Below are positions 1 through 6,324 of a stretch of DNA of 14,946 nt, one piece after another (positions within the stretch are counted from its first letter, which is position 1; each line of letters starts with the position of its first letter). The stretch is taken from assembly GCA_937894825.1 (NCBI GenBank), contig CALCQT010000510.1:1-14946 (forward strand). The letters are read 5' to 3'. This stretch comes from an uncultured Anaerolineaceae bacterium. Lineage in GTDB: Bacteria > Chloroflexota > Anaerolineae > Anaerolineales > Anaerolineaceae. A program made the translations under genes and the position numbers. The notes beneath the pieces are model-generated. The model did no database searches and had not been told where the DNA came from. It worked only from the letters and a program-made list of their open reading frames with translations.

Positions 1-1248
1 GGCGATGATTATGTTCATTCGATTCTGCGGGCTTCACATGAAGCCGGCGTCGTACTGACCGGACACTATTCCAGTCTGGAGTTGGACCAGGGGCTCAACG
101 CGTTTGCCGCCACCGGCATCAACTGCTGCCACGAAGTGACCACGGCCGAAGCTGTCCTGAAGCGGTCGGAACTGGGCTTTTACTCCCAGCTGCGCTATGG
201 CTCCGCATGGTTGGATCTGCCCAACACCATCAAAGCTTATACCGAAAATCCGGGACTGGACACTCGTTTCATGGTGATCTGCACCGACGATGTTAACGCC
301 GCCACCATTGCGGGAGAAGGACAGATGGACCGCGCTGTGCGAACCGCCATCCGGAATGGCGTCCCACCCGTCGTCGCAATCCAGATGGCGACACTGAACG
401 CCGCTCAGCTTTTGGAGAAAGCACGCTGGATCGGTTCGATTGCACCCGGACGCGCAGCCGATATTTTGATTGTCAGCGATCTGCCCAACCTGATCATTGA
501 TGAAGTGTACAGTGACGGTGTGCTGGTTGCCAAAGATGGGCAGATGACGGTCAGTTTTGCACCGTACACTTATCCGGAGTTTGCGCTGAAAACCATGCAT
601 CTCCAGCCCCTCGCACCACAGGATTTCGAAATTCCGGCAGCCAGTGACGCACCGATAAAAATTCGCGCCATTCATGTCAATCCGGGCAAAGTTAACACCA
701 CCGAAGTGTTCGCGACCTTATCTCCGGTCAATGGCAAGTACGGCGCGGATATAGCTCAAGACATCGCGAAAGGATTCATTTTCTACCGGCACCAACCGAA
801 AGTTGGTGCGACCGGTTCGCGCGGATTCGGTTTTGTGGAAGGGATTCATCTGAACGCCGACTGTGCTTACGCCTCCACTGTGGCGCACGACTGCCATAAC
901 CTGCTGGTGATTGGCACCAGTGATGAAGCGATGGCAACGGCCGCCAACGCGGTCATTGCCTCCGATGGCGGGATCGCCATCGTCGTCGATGGCAGAGTTG
1001 AAGCCCATATGGCGCTGCCAATGGCCGGATTAATGTGCGTTGAACCGGTTGAAACAGCCGCGGAGAAGATCCACACCATCGAAAACGCACTAAAAAAAGC
1101 CGGCTGTCCCTATGCCTCCATCGAAATGACGCTCAGTCTTTTGGGTTTGATCGTAATCGAGGAATTGCGCCTGAGCAACCGGGGGCTGGCGGAACTGAAA
1201 TCAAATCAGCCAATCCAGTTTGTTGATTGGATCGTTGCCGAAGGGTAA
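1..1248 (+). CDS. ade: Adenine deaminase, 5'-truncated by the window edge
   Basis: Adenine deaminase (adenine + H2O to hypoxanthine + NH3, purine salvage; amidohydrolase superfamily, cytoplasmic). The frame is open from base 1, so the gene begins outside the window; 415 codons are visible. The family is usually about 570-600 residues, so roughly the first 170, including the HxH metal-binding strand, are missing. Visible family motifs in order are: GHYSSLELDQGLNAF (counterpart of the usual GH-x-P-x-L...LN segment), CCHEVTTAEAV (the conserved HE/TTAEA segment), ICTDD (the catalytic Asp region), MDRAVRTAI, AIQMATLNAAQ, GSIAPGRAADI, and the C-terminal domain with NPGKVNTTEVFATL, HDCHNLLVIGTSDEAM and MTLSLLGLIVIEELRLSNRGL. 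A TTG at 82 is not a start, because homology continues upstream of it. The gene is followed by a hairpin and converges on the ydcF-like gene. Identity is secure; the regulation and start are not visible. Confidence 0.93.
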   Translation, partial: GDDYVHSILRASHEAGVVLTGHYSSLELDQGLNAFAATGINCCHEVTTAEAVLKRSELGFYSQLRYGSAWLDLPNTIKAYTENPGLDTRFMVICTDDVNAATIAGEGQMDRAVRTAIRNGVPPVVAIQMATLNAAQLLEKARWIGSIAPGRAADILIVSDLPNLIIDEVYSDGVLVAKDGQMTVSFAPYTYPEFALKTMHLQPLAPQDFEIPAASDAPIKIRAIHVNPGKVNTTEVFATLSPVNGKYGADIAQDIAKGFIFYRHQPKVGATGSRGFGFVEGIHLNADCAYASTVAHDCHNLLVIGTSDEAMATAANAVIASDGGIAIVVDGRVEAHMALPMAGLMCVEPVETAAEKIHTIENALKKAGCPYASIEMTLSLLGLIVIEELRLSNRGLAELKSNQPIQFVDWIVAEG

Positions 1249-1298
1249 ATTCGGACATCAACTGACAGGGTATCAAACGTCAAATATTAACAAAAAGC

Positions 1299-1347
1299 AA
1301 CATTCGTAATAATTTTTGCGCTTTGTGCAAGAATTATTACGAATGTT
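1299..1347. terminator. Long inverted repeat between convergent genes, probable bidirectional terminator
   Basis: Arms 1299-1319 and 1327-1347 are 21 bases each. They are complementary throughout except one position, which is a G-U wobble in the RNA copy of the + strand. The loop is 7 nt (1320-1326). It lies in the gap between two converging genes (stops at 1248 and 1352), where a shared terminator is expected. The stem is AT-rich and has no long U tract beyond it, so it may act through length rather than as a textbook intrinsic terminator. A mobile palindromic repeat is an alternative. Confidence 0.6.
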
Positions 1348-1351
1348 ATCT

Positions 1352-2155
1352 TCAATCCATCCAGCCGCGCAGACGATATACCACAATACCGATATACTCT
1401 TTCAGCGCAGTTTCCAGTGAGCTCATATTAGAAGCCTGCGGAATAATGTAGGTATGCAGGCGAGCCCAACTGAAAGTCATCAGTGTCTCCCAATCGTCGT
1501 CGGTATAGCCGTAATCGGTCGGCGCCGGAATAACTTTTAATCCCTGTGCTTCAAACAATCCAACTGACCGCATCATGTGGGTTGCGGAGGTGACCAGGAT
1601 GATCTCGTCCACACCCAGCTCCCGCAAAATTTTGGCGTCTTCAACAGCCTCTTCCTGGGTGTTGATCGAACGGTCCTGAACAAGGATTTTATCTTTCGGC
1701 ACACCCAGTTTGACTGCGATTTCCGCCATCTCAGAAGCGGGGGAACTATCTGTTCCGTGCTGCCAGTCAATATAGCTGCCGCCGGTCAATAGATAGTCCC
1801 CATAGCCAGCGTTCAGCAATTCAGCGCCGTACAAAATCCGGTCACCCGCGCCGGAAATCTCCACCATCTGCCTGGGCCAGGCTTTTGTCTCGGTTCCGCC
1901 GCCCAAAACAACAATAACCTCCGCTTTTTTTGTACCATCAAAGGGAAGATAGGCGCTTTCCAGCGAACGCGTCAGCCATGCAGCCGGGAACGGATTCCCG
2001 CAGATAAACAAAATTACTAAAGCCAGAATCAGAAAAAGCTTCTGCAAGTGCTTACGTCTGGAAAAGATCAATGCCAGGATCAGCAGAATGGTCACTGCCC
2101 CCGCCGGATAAACCAGCAGAGGCAGGAATTTTGAAAGGTAGACAAAAACATCCAT
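1352..2155 (-). CDS. YdcF/ElyC-type DUF218 membrane protein
   Basis: 267-residue inner-membrane protein of the DUF218 family (YdcF/SanA/ElyC group). E. coli members are linked to envelope integrity and to lipid-carrier or peptidoglycan precursor handling, but the reaction catalysed is not established. Two hydrophobic segments are visible at about residues 10-31 and 38-53, followed by the soluble domain at about 78-212. That domain has the family motifs AEVIVVLGGG (78-87), LLTGG (122-126), the Asp/Asn-rich DRSINTQEEA (161-170), LVTSATHMMRS (187-197) and IPAPTDY (209-215). The C-terminal KEYIGIVVYRLRGW segment is also typical of the ElyC-like branch. The ATG at 2155 directly abuts the TAA of the upstream LRR gene (zero spacing), with only a weak GGCGG-like site ahead of it, which suggests translational coupling. 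The family call is firm; the specific role is unknown. Confidence 0.87.
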   Translation of the reverse strand: MDVFVYLSKFLPLLVYPAGAVTILLILALIFSRRKHLQKLFLILALVILFICGNPFPAAWLTRSLESAYLPFDGTKKAEVIVVLGGGTETKAWPRQMVEISGAGDRILYGAELLNAGYGDYLLTGGSYIDWQHGTDSSPASEMAEIAVKLGVPKDKILVQDRSINTQEEAVEDAKILRELGVDEIILVTSATHMMRSVGLFEAQGLKVIPAPTDYGYTDDDWETLMTFSWARLHTYIIPQASNMSSLETALKEYIGIVVYRLRGWMD

Positions 2156-5101
2156 TTATGAGCCGCCAAACAGCCGGATGATCGGACCGAAAATAAAGCG
2201 GAAAATCCGGGAGAAAAAGCCCCCGATGCCGCCTTTCTCTTCCGGAACCGGCGTCGGCGTCACAGTCGGAGTCGGTTCATTCGCAAGCTGGAAACCTACC
2301 GGATCGCTCTGATAAATTTTCCCGGAGATGTCTTTGGCCTGAAGCTGAATATAGAACGAACCTTCTTCCAGCAACTTATCCGGAACCGTTGTAATGTCAT
2401 ACTTACAGACGGCAGAAGTACAGACTTTTGCGGCGGGCGTCCATTCCATGGCAAATCCGGGATAGAGCGCCTTTTTCGCGTCCAGGTAATTGATCATGAA
2501 CTCTTTCATGCCGGTATATTTCCAGGTGACCGGAATATTATCTGAGGTCATTTTCTCCGTAACATAGTTGAACTCGAACAAAGTGGCCGGGTTCACCGTC
2601 GGAACCGGGGTATTGGTAACCTTTGGCACATATGCCGTCGCGATCTGCGTCGGATAACTCAAGGTCGGGTTCGGATAACTCCAGCTCGTTGTCGGATAGG
2701 TCCAAACCGGCGGCCGGTAAGGTACCGGCGTGGCGGTTTTATAGGTCCAAACCGGCGGCTGCACCCAGGGCAGCGGAGTTGAAGTCACCCAACGGATCGG
2801 TGTGGAGGTATACCAGGACGGCTGCGGCGTAGCTGTCACGATGATCACAATAATCGGATGTGTCGGCTGCGGCGTCGTGGTAATGATGATCGGCGGAACC
2901 AGCGTCGGGGTCGGTGGAATGGGTGTATTTGGCACAGCGGTGGCCGTTGGCGGAACCGGTGTATTGGGAATCGACGTTGACGTCGGCCCCGCTGTTTCGG
3001 TCGGTACCTGTGTCGGAATATCGGTAGGAATATCTGTGATTGTCGCCGTCAAAGTTTCTGTCGGCGTTTCAGTCAAAGTCTCAGTGGGGGTTTCAGTTGA
3101 GGTCTCTGTGGGTGTCTCGGTTGGCGTTTCGGTCGGAGTCTCTGTCGGAACATCAGTGAACGTAGGAAGCGGCGTTTCGGTAGCCGTCTGCACAATCACC
3201 CCGGTCAGATCGACATCAGGCAAACTCAAAAGGCGCTCGATCAAGTCCTGGGAAGCTACCGTCAACGGATTCACAGTGCTGTTGTTGCTCAAATTCAGAC
3301 TTTGCAACGCGTACAAATTTCCTAACGCCGACGGGATTTCTCCTTCAAGCAGGTTGCCGGATAAATCAAGCATCTGCAAGTTGGGCAAATTGCCGATTGA
3401 GCCTGGGATCGGTCCGGAAAGTTGTGTCGCGGGCGGGTCTGATTGTTGAAAGATTTGCTGGGCAGTCGGCTGGCAGCTCTGCAGATTAACACGGTTGGCA
3501 AGGTCAGCCTCTTTTTCCAACAGCTCCAGCCGGGACTGGCCCACGAATGCAGGATCGATTTCGGGAATCGTTCCGGAAAGCACATTATTATAGAGGATCA
3601 ATTCCTTTAATTCCGGCATCGTGAACAATCCGGACGGAATTGGTCCGCGTAGACCCAGATTGATCAAATGCAGCGTCCGCAGCGCCGGCAGAGAGGCAAT
3701 TTCTTCAGGAATCGTACAGAAATAATCGACCGAGTCAAATTTTATTTCCGTAATTTGACCATATTCACAGGTGATACCCTTCCAATGGCAGGAGCTTTCC
3801 GACTGGAACCAACCCGAATCGATCTGACCAAACGCGGTCATTTTTGTCCAAATCGCATACAAAATACGAAGCTCATCTTCCGTCACTTTTTCAGGCGTAG
3901 GCAGCACTTCAATCGTGGCGGTCGGTTCTTCCGTCGGTATCTCAATAATCGGCACCTCGATTGGCGGCGTTGTCGGAATTTCGATCGGCAACGTTATGAT
4001 TGGAGCTTCAGTCGGCGCTTCAATCGGGATGGTTATGATCGGGACTTCCGTTGGAACTTCGACAGGTATTTCAACGAATGGAACTTCAGTCGGCACTTCA
4101 ACAGGTATCTCGATAATAGGCACTTCCGTCGGAATTTCTGTCGGAACTTCAATTGGAGCAGACGGAATTTCAATCACCGGCGCTTCAATCGGCGCTTCAT
4201 TTACCTGGATCGGCGCCGCGGCCGGTTCCTCGGTGGGAGCCACAACACCGGACAGATTCTGCTCGGGAAGCGAGGAAAACCGTTGGTATAGCGAGAACGT
4301 GCTGATTGCCAGTGGGCTGCTCGGGTTGTTGTCACTGAGATCAATTGAGAAAAGCCTGCCCAGAGTCTCCAGTTCAGCAGGAACTTCCCCGGACAGATTA
4401 TTTCCCGATAAATCAATTTTTGAGAGCGAAGTCAGATTCATGAACGAAGCAGGAATCGAATCATCCAACCCCGGTTCCGCATCAACATCTGTCAAATCAA
4501 CAACACTGGAACAAAGCGACAGATTCGGACGCCTGTCCAAATTTTGCTGTTTCGAATCACTCCAGCGATTATCCTTAATAATGAGTGTTTCAAGCGGAAG
4601 TTGTCCATAAAGCGCGCCGTCAACCTGGGGAAGCGGCCCTGTCAGCAGGTTCCCGGAAATTTCAATCGTGCGCAATTTCCGCAGCGAGAACAGGTTCTCC
4701 GGTAAAACGCCGCGCAGGGCCAGATTAACCAGCTTTAATTCCTGTAACTCGGAAAGGTTTGTGATTTCATTCGGGATCGAACAGAAATAATCGACGGCGT
4801 TGAAATCGATTCGGGAGACGAAACCGTTTTCGCAACCGATCCCATTCCATGAGCAGGGTGAGGGATTGTCTTTGAACCAGCCGGAATTATTCTGTCCTTC
4901 CGGTGTCATCTGCTGATAGATCGCAAACAGCGTATTGAGATCGTTACCGTCCAGTCCTTCGTAGACAGGCCCGGCAGGCGGTTCTTCTACAGTTTCAGCA
5001 TCCTGGTAGTACGCTGAAATCGGAATCACGAATATCAGGAGTCCCAATAATAATGAAACCCAAACTAAGATTGATCCTTTGAAACGCTTCTTGCACATCA
5101 T
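2156..5101 (-). CDS. Secreted or surface leucine-rich-repeat protein with duplicated LRR module and Pro/Thr stalks
   Basis: 981 residues from the chosen ATG at 5101. That start has AAAGGA six nt upstream and gives a Lys-rich N-region plus a hydrophobic core at about 8-31 (signal peptide or anchor). An open frame reaches 5173, but that would put 24 hydrophilic residues before the signal. Domain order: LRR module 1 (about 53-286), beginning with a plant-type cap (PCSWNGIGCENG) followed by repeats such as LTSLSKIDLSGNNLSGEVP; an IP/VPTE-rich linker (about 288-404); LRR module 2 (about 407-636), starting SCHWKGITCEYG and clearly homologous to module 1; a (TETP)n tract (about 637-706); a Pro/Thr and Trp/Tyr-rich stalk (about 706-838); an Ig-like or beta-rich domain (about 839-941); and a Gly/Phe/Ile-rich C-terminus (956-981). 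Likely exported for binding or adhesion. No catalytic domain was recognised. It heads a unit with the DUF218 gene. Confidence 0.8.
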   Translation of the reverse strand: MMCKKRFKGSILVWVSLLLGLLIFVIPISAYYQDAETVEEPPAGPVYEGLDGNDLNTLFAIYQQMTPEGQNNSGWFKDNPSPCSWNGIGCENGFVSRIDFNAVDYFCSIPNEITNLSELQELKLVNLALRGVLPENLFSLRKLRTIEISGNLLTGPLPQVDGALYGQLPLETLIIKDNRWSDSKQQNLDRRPNLSLCSSVVDLTDVDAEPGLDDSIPASFMNLTSLSKIDLSGNNLSGEVPAELETLGRLFSIDLSDNNPSSPLAISTFSLYQRFSSLPEQNLSGVVAPTEEPAAAPIQVNEAPIEAPVIEIPSAPIEVPTEIPTEVPIIEIPVEVPTEVPFVEIPVEVPTEVPIITIPIEAPTEAPIITLPIEIPTTPPIEVPIIEIPTEEPTATIEVLPTPEKVTEDELRILYAIWTKMTAFGQIDSGWFQSESSCHWKGITCEYGQITEIKFDSVDYFCTIPEEIASLPALRTLHLINLGLRGPIPSGLFTMPELKELILYNNVLSGTIPEIDPAFVGQSRLELLEKEADLANRVNLQSCQPTAQQIFQQSDPPATQLSGPIPGSIGNLPNLQMLDLSGNLLEGEIPSALGNLYALQSLNLSNNSTVNPLTVASQDLIERLLSLPDVDLTGVIVQTATETPLPTFTDVPTETPTETPTETPTETSTETPTETLTETPTETLTATITDIPTDIPTQVPTETAGPTSTSIPNTPVPPTATAVPNTPIPPTPTLVPPIIITTTPQPTHPIIVIIVTATPQPSWYTSTPIRWVTSTPLPWVQPPVWTYKTATPVPYRPPVWTYPTTSWSYPNPTLSYPTQIATAYVPKVTNTPVPTVNPATLFEFNYVTEKMTSDNIPVTWKYTGMKEFMINYLDAKKALYPGFAMEWTPAAKVCTSAVCKYDITTVPDKLLEEGSFYIQLQAKDISGKIYQSDPVGFQLANEPTPTVTPTPVPEEKGGIGGFFSRIFRFIFGPIIRLFGGS
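2984..3193 (-). repeat. Low-complexity (TETP)n-coding tract in the LRR gene
   Basis: This stretch encodes about 70 residues dominated by TETP, TETL and IPTD units, seen on the + strand as repeated tcggtnggngtttc-like dodecamers. It is probably an extended linker on the cell surface, and the DNA repeat could change length by slippage or recombination. A long antisense frame rich in GVSV is only its complement. Confidence 0.75.
3935..4213 (-). repeat. IEIPTEVP-type repeat tract in the LRR gene
   Basis: The tract encodes about 93 residues of imperfect octamer-like units alternating hydrophobic-Pro and Pro-Thr-Glu (IEIPVEVPTEVP, then IITIPIEAPTEAP and others). It links the two LRR modules. The regular Pro spacing suggests an extended, perhaps strand-like spacer. 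Confidence 0.75.
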
Positions 5102-5150
5102 TCGCCATCCTTTACCTTGAAACGAGATTCCAACCATTGTATGTAATTCT

Positions 5151-5195
5151 ACCTGACAATTTCCTGCGTTCACATGCGCCCTAAAATTGTCAGGT
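5151..5195. repeat. Perfect 12-bp inverted repeat upstream of the LRR gene
   Basis: ACCTGACAATTT at 5151-5162 is repeated in inverse orientation at 5184-5195, with a 21-bp spacer. The centre-to-centre distance is 33 bp, about three helical turns. It sits 50-94 bp upstream of the chosen LRR start. It could be a pair of operator half-sites or a leader hairpin. No convincing -35/-10 pair could be assigned near it. Confidence 0.5.
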
Positions 5196-5207
5196 ATGTT
5201 TCAGAAG

Positions 5208-5239
5208 AAAAACGTATCCTTTACAAAGGATACGTTTTT
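5208..5239 (-). terminator. Intrinsic terminator of the MerR gene
   Basis: Arms 5208-5222 and 5225-5239 are 15-base perfect complements (AAAAACGTATCC...GGATACGTTTTT). Read on the minus strand the stem runs straight into a T-rich end. It lies 46 bp after the stop of the MerR gene and before the LRR gene, so it separates the two transcription units. Confidence 0.85.
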
Positions 5240-5284
5240 CAGGCGAATTTGTTCCGATGAGTTTTGGATCAATACCGCTAACAA

Positions 5285-6073
5285 TCAGCCTTTCTTTTGT
5301 CGTTCCAGATAACGCCGGTAATAAACCTGTATCGCGTCATGATAGTACTGAGCCAATCCGTCGCCCATTTTGTCATACGTTTCTTTGAAACGCGGATCAT
5401 CGATATACATTTCGCCCAAACCAGACATCATCTCAGGCGGACAAGGATAGAAATACCTGTCGATATGCAGCCGGGCATTTTCCACCACCTCCTGGACACG
5501 TGCGGAATCAACCGGCATTTCTTCAGTAAAACAGTCCACTAGCGTATTCATATTCGCCTGTTGCGCTTCATTGATCCGGATCCAATCCTCTTTTGTGTAA
5601 CTGGAAGATCTTTGCCGGGAGACCTTGTAAGCTTCCGTGCTGTCCCAACGGTTCCGGACCTCTTCTTCGTATTGCTTCTGTTCAGCCAGCATTTTTTCGG
5701 TATCGAACCCATCAAATAATTCGTAATTTTCCATCGTTCTTTCTCCTCTCATTGAACACAATGTGTCAAAAGCCAGTCGCGATAATTTTTGATAGCGCTC
5801 AGCCTTTTTCTCCAAAAAATCCATTTGCATTTCCAAGGCCTTCTGACGATCAAAAGCAGGCGATTGTATAATTTCCGCGATTTTTGCCAAAGGAAATTCC
5901 AGCTCTCTGAAAAACAGGATTTGTTGTAATGTTTCCAAAGCATCAGCATCATAGAAACGATGCCTCGTTTCGCCGTAACCGGAAGGCCTTAATAATCCAA
6001 TTTGGTCGTAGTAGCGCAGCGTCCGCACAGTGATGCCGGTCATTTTCGCCACCTGATAGGTAGTGTATTCCAT
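5285..6073 (-). CDS. MerR-family regulator with TipAS-type ligand domain
   Basis: 262-residue DNA-binding transcription regulator of the MerR superfamily, TipA/Mta-like subgroup. Residues 1-70 are the winged helix-turn-helix (YTTYQVAKMTGITVRTLRYYDQIGLL, then a wing with RHRFYD). A dimerisation coiled coil follows at about 75-105. The TipAS domain covers about 115-258, with recognisable RWDSTEAYK, YTKEDW, ARLHIDRYFYPC and GLGEMYIDDPRF segments. In TipA this domain binds thiopeptide antibiotics; in Mta it belongs to a multidrug-response regulator. The ligand here is unknown. The ATG at 6073 has a strong AAAGGAGG seven nt upstream. A MerR-type promoter precedes it, suggesting autoregulation. No efflux pump is adjacent; the nearest transporter gene is about 5.8 kb away and is probably unrelated. 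Confidence 0.92.
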   Translation of the reverse strand: MEYTTYQVAKMTGITVRTLRYYDQIGLLRPSGYGETRHRFYDADALETLQQILFFRELEFPLAKIAEIIQSPAFDRQKALEMQMDFLEKKAERYQKLSRLAFDTLCSMRGERTMENYELFDGFDTEKMLAEQKQYEEEVRNRWDSTEAYKVSRQRSSSYTKEDWIRINEAQQANMNTLVDCFTEEMPVDSARVQEVVENARLHIDRYFYPCPPEMMSGLGEMYIDDPRFKETYDKMGDGLAQYYHDAIQVYYRRYLERQKKG

Positions 6074-6096
6074 TCGTCGGCCTCCTTTCAGAAAAG

Positions 6097-6127
6097 ACTA
6101 TAACGCATTCCGCTGCGTCACTGTCAA
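6097..6127 (-). promoter_or_regulatory. MerR-type promoter/operator with 19-bp spacer
   Basis: On the minus strand TTGACA (6122-6127) and TATAGT (6097-6102) are separated by 19 bp (6103-6121) instead of the usual 17. This spacing is the hallmark of promoters activated by MerR proteins through DNA distortion. The spacer holds the dyad ACGCA-N6-TGCGT (6103-6107 and 6114-6118). The promoter drives the regulator gene starting at 6073. Confidence 0.8.
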
Positions 6128-6324
6128 GGGTTTATACAAAATTGATCCGAAGGGCAAAAGTAGAAAGCTCCGGTTTTGACATGACAAAAATCAGAACAAC
6201 TTTCTCCCCGGAGAATGGCACTTTTGACGCCTGTATCAAAAATAATGCATTCCTCAAAATAATATCTCAGGATTTCGGATTCCTCCCGTCAAATCGCGGT
6301 ATACTGGGGAAAGGGCAGCCTTCA
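6128..6324. other. Leader between the MerR promoter and the helicase/nuclease operon
   Basis: This 197-bp stretch is open in the frame of the downstream gene back to a TTG at 6142. The 61 residues it would encode show no domain character, and neither the TTG nor the in-frame ATG at 6181 has a good ribosome binding site. It is therefore taken as leader. A TATACT at 6300-6305 is a possible -10 element, but no good -35 was found. Confidence 0.45.

Noticed and set aside
2802..3449. 215-codon plus-strand frame rich in VSVGVSV
   Set aside because: It is the exact complement of the (TETP)n tract of the LRR gene; composition is repeat-driven and no ribosome binding site or domain is visible.
3668..4610. 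Plus-strand frames rich in RRNFNR or GTSVGTS
   Set aside because: They are antisense to the second LRR module and the IPTEVP linker, and their low complexity mirrors that repeat.
5102..5173. 24-residue N-terminal extension of the LRR protein
   Set aside because: It would bury the signal peptide and overlap the inverted repeat; the ATG at 5101 has a good AAAGGA site.
6142..6324. 61-residue N-terminal extension of the helicase-like protein from a TTG
   Set aside because: It has no ribosome binding site and no domain character; homology begins at the ATG at 6325.
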